A stretch of 50,185 nucleotides of DNA. Source: an uncultured Actinomycetes bacterium (GTDB lineage: Bacteria > Actinomycetota > Acidimicrobiia > Acidimicrobiales > Microtrichaceae). The notes beneath the pieces were generated by a model that had not been told where the DNA came from, ran no database searches, and saw only the letters and a program-made list of their open reading frames with translations. Position numbers and translations under genes: made by a program. Below are positions 24,097 to 32,768 of this stretch, piece after piece (the first letter of the stretch is position 1; each line of letters starts with the position of its first letter). The stretch is from NCBI GenBank assembly GCA_903852755.1, contig CAINRS010000118.1, positions 1-50,185 on the forward strand. The letters run 5' to 3'.

Positions 24097-24757
24097 CGAT
24101 CTCACCGACGACGTCGAGGAGCTCCGCGAGTTCGAGCGGATCGCCGGCGTGCTGGCGGCTGGACCACTCAGCGCGACCGACGATCCGCCTGCGGACCTGT
24201 GGGACCGCATCGCCGCGGCCGTGGATGCCGACTCGGCCCGCACCGGTGCCGGGGCGTCGACCCCGGCCACCGTCACCTCGCTCGCGGATCGCCGCGGGAC
24301 CGACGACGACCGACGCCGGACCGCACGTGCCGGGCGGCTCGTCCTCGCTGCCGCCGCAGCGGTACTGGTCGTCGTGGCCCTGGGCGCGGTCCTGTTCCAG
24401 CGGGCGTCAGGTGGTGGCACCGAGCTGGTGGCCTCGAGCGACCTCGCGCTCCTCGCCGGTGGCGGATCGGCCCGGGCGGAACTGGTGCGTTCGGACGACG
24501 ACACCGTCCTGCGAGTCGACCTGAGCGGGCTCACGCCTGCCGAACGTTCCGACTTCTTCGAGCTGTGGCTGCTCGATCCGGCCAACGGCAACCCGCAGCC
24601 GCTCGCCAAGTTCGAGCAGAGCGACGGCGTGGTCGAGGTGGTCCTGCCGCCCGGCCTGTCCACCTCGGAGTTCCCGGTGGTCGACATCTCCGAGGAGCTC
24701 GACGACGGCGATGCGAGCCACTCGGGGAAGAGCATCCTCCGGGGCGAGCTGGCCTGA
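24080..24757 (+). CDS. Anti-sigma factor, RskA type, membrane-anchored
   Basis: About 225 residues: an N-terminal cytoplasmic helical domain (1-85), one TM segment (LVLAAAAAVLVVVALGAVLF, about 92-111) and an extracytoplasmic RskA-like domain with FELWLLDPANGNPQPLAKF, VVDISEELDDGDASHSGKS and a final ILRGEL. It should bind and inhibit the sigma factor encoded just upstream, with which it overlaps by 17 bases. The N-terminal domain has no HxxxCxxC zinc motif, so it is of the zinc-free kind, as in RskA. The signal is unknown. Confidence 0.88.
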   Translation: MRHQLDDLTDDVEELREFERIAGVLAAGPLSATDDPPADLWDRIAAAVDADSARTGAGASTPATVTSLADRRGTDDDRRRTARAGRLVLAAAAAVLVVVALGAVLFQRASGGGTELVASSDLALLAGGGSARAELVRSDDDTVLRVDLSGLTPAERSDFFELWLLDPANGNPQPLAKFEQSDGVVEVVLPPGLSTSEFPVVDISEELDDGDASHSGKSILRGELA

Positions 24758-24847
24758 CCGGGGGTCATCCCGGGTCCGAAGGAACTCCCGGGGACCGACT
24801 GCTCGTCCCGATCGTCGATCGGTTCGGCGCCGGTCGAATCAGCGAAC

Positions 24848-27232
24848 TCACAGCAGGTCGTGGTCGAGCAGGTTGCGGAACGCAACCCACCCCGGCACTG
24901 CCGGGAGGAACGTCGCCGTCACCTGGTAGGCGAGCGATGCAGCGACCGCCACCTCCTGGGACGCACCGACGGCGGTCAGCGCTCCGGCGACTCCGACCGA
25001 CGAGATGGCGGTCGAGCCTCCCGGGACCGGGACGGCGAAGGCGAGCGTCGACACGCCGGTGTTGATGAGCAGCACCGTCCAGAAGTCGACCGGAGGTCCG
25101 AACGCAGCGACGCAGCAGTAGAGGACGAAGGCGTACAGGAGTGCGTTGCCCGCCCAGCCGAGCACCAGCTGGCTCAGCTGACGGGGTGAGCGGGCCACCG
25201 ACACCACGACGCCCCACGCGCTCCGGGCCGGCTCGATGATCCGCGACCGCAGTGCCGGGATCCCGAACACCACGGCGCAGACCACCCCGATGACGACCGC
25301 TGCGACGACGACCACGCCGAACAGCGTGCGGGGCGAGACCGGACCGAGATCCAGCGAGATCGGCGAGAGGACCAGGGCGATCAGGCAGACCGAGCTCGTG
25401 ACCACGATGTTGGCGACCCCCGACACCACTCCCCCTGCGGCCACCGCGGCCGCCAGGTCGACACCCTGCTTCTGGAGGTAGCGGACCTGCGCAGCCAGGC
25501 CACCGACCGAGGGGACCGCCAGGTTGGCGAAGGTGAGCGACAGCTGCAGCTCGGTGGTGCGTGCGAGCGGGATGCGCACGGGGACGCTGCCCATGAGCGC
25601 GACCGCAGTCGCGAGGTTGGTCGACAGCGAGACCACCAGTGCGAGCACGATCCATCCCGGCGTGGCGTCACGCATCGTCGCCCACAGGGTCGCCGGATCA
25701 CCGACCTGGGACAGGAGGGCGGCGACCCCGAGGAACGTCCCGACCACCAGCAGCAGCGTCGTGCCGGAGACTCGGTGCAGCTCGGTGAGGCGCGGCGGCT
25801 CCACCCCCAGCGCCGTCGCGAGTTCGGTCCGCAGTTCGGTGAGCTCACCGGCCACCCGCTTGCGGCCGGAGCGACCCTGACCCCGCAACGACGTGGGCAG
25901 CACCGCCGTCTGCAGCACGGGCAGGACCGCTGCCAGCTCGTCGGACCCGAGCACCGCATGGGCGGCACCCACCGCACGCTCCGGACCCACGAGTCGGCTC
26001 GTGGACACCAGCACAGCGGCGACGTCGAACGTCGACTGGCCCCGGGCGCTGGAGGCGACCGCATCAGCGAAGGCCACGATGGCCGGGCCGTCGGCGGTCA
26101 CCACCACGTGCTCCGCGGTGAGGTCGAGGTGGACGACGTTCGCGCCGTGGAGGCGCTGCACCTCCGACCACACGGCCCGAAGCAGTGCGTCGTCGACCTG
26201 CGCAGCGGGGAGCTCCGACAACGGCGTTCCACCGACCGGTCGCTCGGCGTAGAGCGCCGCCCCCGGTCCGGCGACCCCCGTGACCACGACCTCGGGGACC
26301 CGCACCCCGGCGCGGGCGGCCCGCAGCACGCAGTACGCCTCGTGCTCCACGTCCTCGATGCGGGTCAGGAAGAGCCGACCCGGCACCGAGCGGTACAGGA
26401 TCCGCCGCCACGCCCGTCCGAGCACCTGTGCATCGGTCTCGTCCCGGCCGAGCACCCGGATGCGGAGCGATCCACCGACGTCGGAGGCCTCGAACTCGGT
26501 GGAGGTGGAGTTCTGCCGGTCGCCGAGTCGCAGGTCGGTGACCTCCACGCCCAGTTCGGCGAGCGCCGCCCGCATCTGCTCCACGGTCGGTCGGCCTCCG
26601 GGCGACCCGAACCCGAAGTGCACCCCGGCAGCGACGCCGACCCCGAGGATCCACGCCACGACCGCTGCCCAGGCCGTGGCCGCGCCGAGGTACATGCCGC
26701 CGAGGATCGTGAGCAGCACGACGAACGCTCCGACACGACGCGTCGGCCGGGTCAGGTACGGCGCCGCAGTGCGGACGACGGCCGCGACCACGGCGACGCG
26801 TACCGCCGGGAACGACGGTGCGACGCTGCCGACCTCGGTCGTCCTGGCGAGCAGGTCCTGCAGATCCACGTCCGGCGTCGTCACCGCAGCGGCGAAGCCG
26901 ACGAGCCGGGCGAGCGACCAGGCCAGCACCCCGGCGAGCAGGAGATCACGGGCGAGCCGCCACCGCCGCCCCACGAGCGCAGCAGCGACGACCAGACCCA
27001 CGGCCCACAGGGTCCCGAGCCGGTAGCAGAGCTCGACCAGGGAGGCGGGGCCGGCGGGGAGGGCCTCGAAGAACTCGCTGACAGCCCGGAGCGCTCCCGT
27101 CGGCTCCGGGTCGACCACGAGCGCCCAGCAGACCACCAGCGACGCGAGGATCAGCAGGAGCCCGTCGGAGAACCTCCGGCGGTACGGCAGCTCCGACGCG
27201 GGCCCGAAGGTCGTGTGTCGCAACGGGCCCAC
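24848..27232 (-). CDS. Large membrane protein: N-terminal TM domain, kinase-like domain, C-terminal YbhN/LPG-synthase flippase-like domain
   Basis: About 794 residues. Residues about 20-215 form a multi-TM domain. Residues about 230-480 form a soluble kinase-like domain (LRIRVLGRDETDAQ, VEHEAYCVLRAARAG, VVHLDLTAEHVVV). Residues about 490-790 carry the TM helices of the UPF0104/LPG_synthase_TM family (TELQLSLTFANLAVPSVGGLAAQVRYLQKQG in pieces, VPVPGGSTAISSVG), as in MprF flippases. In the kinase-like part the DFG region reads AFADA and the HxDxxxxN Asn is His, so it is probably a pseudokinase. GTG 27232 was chosen because TAGCGT lies 7 bases upstream; ATG 27283 is the alternative. A role in lipid or cell-envelope precursor translocation is inference. 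Confidence 0.85.
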   Translation of the reverse strand: MGPLRHTTFGPASELPYRRRFSDGLLLILASLVVCWALVVDPEPTGALRAVSEFFEALPAGPASLVELCYRLGTLWAVGLVVAAALVGRRWRLARDLLLAGVLAWSLARLVGFAAAVTTPDVDLQDLLARTTEVGSVAPSFPAVRVAVVAAVVRTAAPYLTRPTRRVGAFVVLLTILGGMYLGAATAWAAVVAWILGVGVAAGVHFGFGSPGGRPTVEQMRAALAELGVEVTDLRLGDRQNSTSTEFEASDVGGSLRIRVLGRDETDAQVLGRAWRRILYRSVPGRLFLTRIEDVEHEAYCVLRAARAGVRVPEVVVTGVAGPGAALYAERPVGGTPLSELPAAQVDDALLRAVWSEVQRLHGANVVHLDLTAEHVVVTADGPAIVAFADAVASSARGQSTFDVAAVLVSTSRLVGPERAVGAAHAVLGSDELAAVLPVLQTAVLPTSLRGQGRSGRKRVAGELTELRTELATALGVEPPRLTELHRVSGTTLLLVVGTFLGVAALLSQVGDPATLWATMRDATPGWIVLALVVSLSTNLATAVALMGSVPVRIPLARTTELQLSLTFANLAVPSVGGLAAQVRYLQKQGVDLAAAVAAGGVVSGVANIVVTSSVCLIALVLSPISLDLGPVSPRTLFGVVVVAAVVIGVVCAVVFGIPALRSRIIEPARSAWGVVVSVARSPRQLSQLVLGWAGNALLYAFVLYCCVAAFGPPVDFWTVLLINTGVSTLAFAVPVPGGSTAISSVGVAGALTAVGASQEVAVAASLAYQVTATFLPAVPGWVAFRNLLDHDLL

Positions 27233-27239
27233 CGACCTG

Positions 27240-27245
27240 ACGCTA
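27240..27245 (-). promoter_or_regulatory. Candidate -10 box (TAGCGT) for the YbhN-like gene
   Basis: TAGCGT on the minus strand is 7 bases before GTG 27232 and would lie downstream of the alternative ATG 27283. Confidence 0.4.
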
Positions 27246-27346
27246 CACAGGTGCCGCAGGGTCGGACCCGGTGCCGGAACCATTGCTCGAACCGGCGGTG
27301 GACCGAGCAGTGGACGGGATCGTGCGCCGGGCGGTGAATTGGATCG

Positions 27347-27419
27347 TGGGCCGGGTGGGAATCGAACCCACGACCGAGCGATTATGAGTCGCCTGCTCTG
27401 ACCACTGAGCTACCGGCCC
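27347..27419 (-). tRNA. tRNA with CAT anticodon, probably tRNA-Ile2 (lysidine type)
   Basis: Complete cloverleaf: acceptor GGGCCGG/CCGGCCC, D-arm GCTCAGTGGTCAGAGC, anticodon stem GGCGA/TCGCT around CTCATAA (anticodon CAT), T-arm GTGGG-TTCGATT-CCCAC, discriminator A. The anticodon arm is the same as that of E. coli ileX as I recall it and lacks the GGG/CCC stem of initiator tRNA, so Ile2 read as AUA after lysidine modification is favoured over elongator Met. CCA is not encoded. Confidence 0.9.
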
Positions 27420-27425
27420 GGCGGG

Positions 27426-27431
27426 AGCGTA
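27426..27431 (-). promoter_or_regulatory. Candidate -10 box (TACGCT) of the CAT-anticodon tRNA
   Basis: TACGCT on the minus strand ends 6 bases before the mature 5' G of the tRNA. Transcription could therefore start at or next to the mature end. Confidence 0.4.
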
Positions 27432-27504
27432 GCCACGCACTCGACCGCCGGGGCGGGCCGTCGATCTCCGGTCATCGACACGGCCCGTCGACACGGACCG
27501 TCGC

Positions 27505-29481
27505 TCAGGTGGTTCCGTCCCGAACGATCGCAGCGGCCACCCGGAGCAGCAGCACCGACCCGAGGAACAGACCACCCGCACCGAGCAGGACCACCAGTCG
27601 GGTGTCGCCTCCGAGTCGGGGCCCGACCTCGAGCCCCATGAGCAGGACCGAGACCACGGCCAGCGTCGCACCCACGAACGCGAGCGTGACGCGGTTCCAC
27701 AGCGTCCGTTGGAACCGGTCCTCGTCCTCGGCCTGGACGGTGCGGACCTGGAGGGCGCCGCGGGATGCGAGCGCCAGGGTCCGGGCCACGTCGGCCGGCA
27801 GGCGCCGGAGCACCGGGAGTTCCTCGAGCAGCGCCTGCTGGAGCATCTCGTTGGGGTCACCGCCCTGCTCCTGGGCCGCCTGCTGCGCCAGGTCCCGGCC
27901 GGCTGCGACGACCGAGAACCCGGGACTGAGCACCCCGAGGGTGCCGTCCAGCGTGACGAGCGCCCGCATGAGCACCACCAGGTCTCCGGGCAGGGTGATG
28001 TCGAACTCGCCGAGCACCGGGATCAGATCGGTGAGCGCGGCGACGCTCACGCCCCCGCCCGGGGTGACGTTCTGGGCGAGCAGGCGGGCGAGCGACCGGT
28101 CGAGTCGATCACGTGAGACGTGGGCACCGACGTCGGCGACCCGCTCCACACCGTCGCGGAGCATGCCCGCGTCCCGCCGGACGAGCGCGACGAGCATGTC
28201 GATGACCGCCTGCTCCTGGATCGAGTCGAGTCGACCGGTGGCGCCGTAGTCGATCATCCCGAGCGTGTCGTCGTCGAGCACCATCACGTTGCCCGGGTGC
28301 GGATCCGCGTGGAACACGCCCCGCTCGAGGATGTTCGTGATGTTGACCGAGAGCAGCTCACGGGCCAGGGCGTCGCGATCGAGCGGCCTGTCGGCCGGTA
28401 CCTCGGACAGGGGGACGCCGTGGAGCCGTTCCTGGACCATCACCCGCCGCGTGCAGAGGTCCGCGTGAACCGAGGGGACGCGCACCGGCGAGTCGTCGCG
28501 CACCGCCATGTCGTGCATGAAGTTGGTCGCCTGCGCCTCGCTCGTGAAGTCGAGTTCGGAGCGGAGGCTCCGCCCGAACTCCTCGGCCAGGATCGACACA
28601 CGCAGATCCCGGCCGACCACCGACCGGCGCTCGGCCAGCCGGGCGAGCTGGTTCAGCGCGGCCAGATCCCGCTCGATGGCGTCGTCCACACCGGGCCGCT
28701 GGACCTTGACCACGACCTCCTCACCGCTGCGCAGGACCGCCGTGTGCGTCTGTCCGATCGACGCCGCTGCGAGCGGCTCCCAGTCGAACTCGTCGAAGAC
28801 CTCCTCGACGGACCGGCCCAGCTCGGACTCGATCACCCCGCGCACCGCCTCGGCGGCGATCGGGGTGGAGCGGCTCTGCAGCCGCGACAACTCCTCGCAC
28901 ACGCCCGCCGGGAGCAGGTCGATGCGGGTCGCAGCGATCTGCCCGAGCTTGACGTAGACACCGCCAGCCTCCTCGAGTGCCTCACGCAACCGCACCGCCG
29001 GAGGTGCGAGCCCGGCGTCGTCGTCGGTACCGCCACGGACCCGGCCGAGCAGCTGGTGTCGGCGCAGGATCCCGATGAGTTCGCGGTAGCGGCTGATCGG
29101 CTCGACCTTGGCCCGGAGACCCGCGACCGGTCGGGGTGCGGCGACCAGACCCGCCCGGTCACCACGGGCCAGCGTGCCGGGCCGGGCGAACAGGTCGTTG
29201 GCCACGAGCAGCACCATCGTCAGCGGGACGGCGAGGAGCAACGTGAACAACCCGAGCCGATCCTCTCCCCAACTCCAGTCGAGCAACGAGGCGGTGACGA
29301 CGAGCGCCACGACCCACGCCACGACGGCGGCGACCACGGTCTGCAGCCAGCCGCGGCGCACGCCGAGCAGCCGGACCGCCACGAACGTGGCCACGACGAA
29401 CACCACGACCGCACCCACCAGGTACACCACGTCGCGCAGCGCACCCACCAACCCGAGCACGTGGACCGGCGCCATGCTCAC
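27505..29481 (-). CDS. UbiB/ABC1/AarF-family kinase-like membrane protein
   Basis: About 658 residues: two to three N-terminal TM helices (1-95), a UbiB-type atypical kinase domain, and two TM helices at the C-terminus (about 605-655). All family signatures are kept: VYVKLGQIAATR (KxGQ), the Ala-rich loop AAASIGQTH, VVVKVQRPG (Lys), HADPHPGNVM (catalytic Asp and Asn) and MIDYGATG (metal Asp). Family members support ubiquinone or lipid metabolism and transport with ATPase activity. GTG 29481 overlaps the stop of the PAP2 gene by four bases (GTGA), so the two are coupled. Confidence 0.93.
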   Translation of the reverse strand: MSMAPVHVLGLVGALRDVVYLVGAVVVFVVATFVAVRLLGVRRGWLQTVVAAVVAWVVALVVTASLLDWSWGEDRLGLFTLLLAVPLTMVLLVANDLFARPGTLARGDRAGLVAAPRPVAGLRAKVEPISRYRELIGILRRHQLLGRVRGGTDDDAGLAPPAVRLREALEEAGGVYVKLGQIAATRIDLLPAGVCEELSRLQSRSTPIAAEAVRGVIESELGRSVEEVFDEFDWEPLAAASIGQTHTAVLRSGEEVVVKVQRPGVDDAIERDLAALNQLARLAERRSVVGRDLRVSILAEEFGRSLRSELDFTSEAQATNFMHDMAVRDDSPVRVPSVHADLCTRRVMVQERLHGVPLSEVPADRPLDRDALARELLSVNITNILERGVFHADPHPGNVMVLDDDTLGMIDYGATGRLDSIQEQAVIDMLVALVRRDAGMLRDGVERVADVGAHVSRDRLDRSLARLLAQNVTPGGGVSVAALTDLIPVLGEFDITLPGDLVVLMRALVTLDGTLGVLSPGFSVVAAGRDLAQQAAQEQGGDPNEMLQQALLEELPVLRRLPADVARTLALASRGALQVRTVQAEDEDRFQRTLWNRVTLAFVGATLAVVSVLLMGLEVGPRLGGDTRLVVLLGAGGLFLGSVLLLRVAAAIVRDGTT

Positions 29482-30185
29482 GACCCCACCGCCGTGCGCA
29501 CACGGGTCACCGAGGAGCCGGCCGGGGAGGTGGCACCGACGGTTCCGGACGCAGGGGACACCTCGACACCGACCGCCAGGTTCCAGATGGTGGCGAGCAG
29601 GTGTCCGAGCGCGGCGCCGCCCACCACGTCGAGCGGGAGGTGGGCCGCCACGTGGACGCGGGCGAACCCGACGATCGGGGCGAGGACCCGCAACAGCAAC
29701 CCGAGCTCCGGCGAGAGCGCCGGAGCTGCCACACCCGCAGTGGCGAAGGCCACCGTGGCGTGGCCGGAGACGAACCCGTAGCCGGTCCGGGGCGTTCCCC
29801 AGCGCAGGCGCGTGCCGTCGAGTTCGTCATCCGGGCGGCCGCGTCGCACGGCGTCCTTGACGACCGAGGCGAGCCGCCAGGCCACGACCCCGACGACGAC
29901 TGTGCCGACAGCGGGCCGCCACGACCGTGTCTGCCACCACACGACCGCACCCGAGATGAACGGCCCCCACAACGAACCGAGCTGCATCGGGAGCCAGAGG
30001 ACCGCCTCGAGCCAGTTGGGCAGGCGGTTGATCCGGGCGAACACCTGGCCCTCGGCGGTCGAGGTCCCCCGTCGAGCCAGGGCCCCCGAGGCGACGAGCA
30101 CCCCGGCCGAGAGCACTGCCGAGGCCAGGTCCTCCGGTCGCCGCTCGACGACGGCCGACGGTGTGGAGGTCTCGACCGCGCTCAT
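29478..30185 (-). CDS. PAP2-family phosphatase, membrane protein
   Basis: About 235 residues with five or so TM helices. The three-part phosphatase signature is present: KDAVRRGRP, VSGHA and ARVHVAAHLPLDVVGG. The family removes phosphate from lipid phosphates such as phosphatidate or undecaprenyl pyrophosphate at the outer face of the membrane. It is the first gene of an operon with the UbiB-like kinase. ATG 30185 follows TACGGT by 9 bases. The lipid substrate is not determined. Confidence 0.9.
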   Translation of the reverse strand: MSAVETSTPSAVVERRPEDLASAVLSAGVLVASGALARRGTSTAEGQVFARINRLPNWLEAVLWLPMQLGSLWGPFISGAVVWWQTRSWRPAVGTVVVGVVAWRLASVVKDAVRRGRPDDELDGTRLRWGTPRTGYGFVSGHATVAFATAGVAAPALSPELGLLLRVLAPIVGFARVHVAAHLPLDVVGGAALGHLLATIWNLAVGVEVSPASGTVGATSPAGSSVTRVRTAVGS

Positions 30186-30194
30186 CGGAGCGTC

Positions 30195-30200
30195 ACCGTA
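30195..30200 (-). promoter_or_regulatory. Candidate -10 box (TACGGT) for the PAP2-UbiB operon
   Basis: TACGGT on the minus strand is 9 bases before ATG 30185, giving a very short leader. Confidence 0.35.
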
Positions 30201-30249
30201 CCGTGTGCACGGGCCGGGAACCTCTGGGCGACCGGCGGTCGCGATGGGG

Positions 30250-32709
30250 TCAGCCCAGGGCCCGGACCCGACGGGACCCGACCGCCTCGAGCAGGAACGA
30301 CTCGACCTCGACCTCGGGCATCGGCGGTGAGAACAGCCAGCCCTGCGCCCGGGTGCACCCGAGTTCGATGAGCGCGAGGCGTTGCTCCTCGGTCTCCACG
30401 CCCTCGGCGACCGACTCGATCCCGAGCGCTGCGCAGAGGTTCAGCACCGCCTCGATGAGGCTGGCACCCACCGGTTCGGTGATCGTCGAGACGAAGGACC
30501 GGTCGATCTTGAGGACGTCGATCGGGAACCGCTGCAGGTGCGACAGCGACGAGTAGCCCGTACCGAAGTCGTCCATCGCCAACCGCACCCCGAGCCCCTT
30601 CAGGCCCTCGAGTCGCTCCTGGGCGGTGGCGGGATCCAGGTTCAGCGCGCTCTCGGTGATCTCGAGCGTCAGGCGGCTGGGGGGCATTCCGGTCTGTTCG
30701 AGCTGGGCGCGCACCCGGTCGACCACCCCGGCGTCCTGCAGCTGGCGGGGAGCCAGGTTGACGGCGAGCGCCGGCCGGTCGATGCGGCCCTCGACGGTCG
30801 GCCACGCCGAGGCGACGCTGCACGACCGCCGCAGCACGTAGGTGCCGATCTCGTCGATCAGGTCGGAGTTCTCGGCGATCGGGATGAACTCCCCGGGCGG
30901 GACCATCCCGTGGTCGGGGTGGTCCCAGCGGACGAGCGCCTCGAGCGACTCGACGATGCCGGTCGTCAGCTCGACGACCGGCTGGTAGTGGACGCGGAGC
31001 TCACCGCGTGCGGCGGCGCCGCGGAGCTGGGAGTCGATCTCGAGGCGCCGGACGGCAGCAGTGTGCAGTTCCGGCCGGAAGGACTCGGCGCGGTTGCGGC
31101 CCTCACCCTTGGCGGCGTACATGGCGGCATCCGCGTTCCGCAGCACCTCGTCGACCTGGTCGCCCGTGGTCCCCACTGCGATGCCGACGCTCGCGGTGGT
31201 CACCACCCGGCGGGAGCCGATCGGCATCGGCTCGGCGACGACCGCCAGGATGCGGCGGGCGATCTCGACGACGTCGTCGGCGCTACGCAGGTCCGAGACC
31301 ATGACCGCGAACTCGTCCCCACCCATGCGCGACACCAGGTCCACCGACCGCACGCACGAGCGAAGCCGCTCGGCGACACCGACGAGCAGCTCGTCCCCGA
31401 CCGGGTGACCCAGGCTGTCGTTGATCGTCTTGAAGTCGTCGAGGTCGACGAACAGCACCCCGACGCGCCGCTCACCGGCGTCGGTGCATGCGAGGGCGGC
31501 CCGGAGCCGGTCGCGGAACAGCGACGTGTTCGCCAGTCCGGTGAGCGGATCGTGCGAGGCCTGCCGGGCGAGTTCGGTCTGGAGCATGCGGTGGGCCGTG
31601 ATGTCCCGGAAGCTCCACACCCGACCGACGACCTCCTCGCCGATCCGGCGCGGCCGGGAGTCCCGCTCGAGCACCCGGCCGTCGACGAACTCGACGACGT
31701 CGTGGGTCTCGAGCTCCGGGTTGCGCTGGAGCTCGAGCACCCGGGCGAGGAACTCCTCCGGATCACGGAGCCGACCGACGACGTGACGGAGGGAGCGTTC
31801 GTCGACCGGCAGGTCCAGGAAGCTCTCGCCGAGACCCCACATCTCCACGAACCGCTGGTTGCAGAGCGTGACCCGACCGTCCTTGTCGAGGACCAGCACA
31901 CCCTCGGCCGTTGCGTCGAGCGTCGCTGCGAGCAGCGAGTTTGCGGCGTGGACCTGCCGCTCGGCGTCGATGCGCCGGCCGACGTCGTGGATCGTCACGA
32001 CGATGCCGTCGACCGTCGGGTCACCGGCGAGGCTGGAGACGTCGACCGCCACCGGCACCGCCGTGCCGTCGTGGCAGCGGAACTCGGCATCGCAGCTCAG
32101 GTGCTGGGCACCGGACTCGACGTCTGCGGCGAGTGTCTCGACCTCGGAACGGGTCCGGTCGGACAGGAGCTGGACGAACGGTCGCCCCTCGAGCTCCTCG
32201 GGGTCCCATCCGTACGACCGGGTCACGCCGGCGGTCGAGGCGACGATGCGCCAGTCGGTGTCGAGCAGCACCATCACCGAGGCCGAGTTGTTGATGATGG
32301 CCCGCAACCGCTGGTCGTCACTCCCGGCGATCTCCCAGCGGCGGCGCTGGGTCAGGTCCCGCAGCGTGAGCGCGATGCTCGACCCCAGCGATGCGCCGAC
32401 CAGCTCGACGAGTCGCCAGCCGTTCGGGGTCCGCACCCGGAGCTCGATGGGTGAGCCGACCTCCCGGCCGCTGATGGTCGCCAGACTCGCGAGGGCCAGT
32501 CCGACGTCGTCGGGGTGCACCACCTCGAGGGCCGGGAACCCGATGGAGTCCTCGAGCCGACGACCGAAGAGCTCCTCGGCAGCGCGGTTGCCCCACACCA
32601 CGTTGGCGCCCTCGTCGACCACCACGAGCGGGTCCGGCAGCGCTGCGGCCAGACCCCTGGTGACGTCATCGAATCGCCCTGCTGCCCCATCACGTGTTCC
32701 CCGAGCCAC
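30250..32709 (-). CDS. Triple-PAS GGDEF-EAL cyclic-di-GMP turnover protein
   Basis: About 819 residues, no TM helix, cytoplasmic. Three PAS modules (about 20-125, 135-255, 265-385; the third with LVLDKDGRVTLCNQRFVEMWG). A GGDEF domain follows with SRMGGDEFAVM and an RSVD I-site five residues before GGDEF, so product inhibition by c-di-GMP is expected. The EAL domain has LEALVRW, NLAPRQLQ, EITESAL, DDFGTGYSSL, KIDRSFV and AEGVET. Both catalytic motifs are intact. The start is GTG 32709 and it is divergent from the glycosyltransferase gene 59 bases away. The signal sensed by the PAS domains is unknown. Confidence 0.92.
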   Translation of the reverse strand: MARGTRDGAAGRFDDVTRGLAAALPDPLVVVDEGANVVWGNRAAEELFGRRLEDSIGFPALEVVHPDDVGLALASLATISGREVGSPIELRVRTPNGWRLVELVGASLGSSIALTLRDLTQRRRWEIAGSDDQRLRAIINNSASVMVLLDTDWRIVASTAGVTRSYGWDPEELEGRPFVQLLSDRTRSEVETLAADVESGAQHLSCDAEFRCHDGTAVPVAVDVSSLAGDPTVDGIVVTIHDVGRRIDAERQVHAANSLLAATLDATAEGVLVLDKDGRVTLCNQRFVEMWGLGESFLDLPVDERSLRHVVGRLRDPEEFLARVLELQRNPELETHDVVEFVDGRVLERDSRPRRIGEEVVGRVWSFRDITAHRMLQTELARQASHDPLTGLANTSLFRDRLRAALACTDAGERRVGVLFVDLDDFKTINDSLGHPVGDELLVGVAERLRSCVRSVDLVSRMGGDEFAVMVSDLRSADDVVEIARRILAVVAEPMPIGSRRVVTTASVGIAVGTTGDQVDEVLRNADAAMYAAKGEGRNRAESFRPELHTAAVRRLEIDSQLRGAAARGELRVHYQPVVELTTGIVESLEALVRWDHPDHGMVPPGEFIPIAENSDLIDEIGTYVLRRSCSVASAWPTVEGRIDRPALAVNLAPRQLQDAGVVDRVRAQLEQTGMPPSRLTLEITESALNLDPATAQERLEGLKGLGVRLAMDDFGTGYSSLSHLQRFPIDVLKIDRSFVSTITEPVGASLIEAVLNLCAALGIESVAEGVETEEQRLALIELGCTRAQGWLFSPPMPEVEVESFLLEAVGSRRVRALG

Positions 32710-32756
32710 GGTCTTCCATCGGCAGTCCGGTCGGGAACCTGAGCATTCCCGGTCGG

Positions 32757-32762
32757 TACGCT
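32757..32762 (+). promoter_or_regulatory. Candidate -10 box (TACGCT) for the glycosyltransferase
   Basis: TACGCT lies 6 bases before ATG 32769 in the divergent spacer. Confidence 0.45.
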
Positions 32763-32768
32763 CGCCGG

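Noticed and set aside
24758-24847. Possible terminator hairpin (CCCGGG-type arms) after the anti-sigma gene
   Set aside because: Only a six-base stem with a long loop and no T-run; too weak to annotate.
27347-27419. Initiator or elongator tRNA-Met
   Set aside because: The anticodon stem lacks the three G-C pairs of initiator tRNA and the arm matches Ile2-type tRNA; elongator Met is less likely but not excluded.
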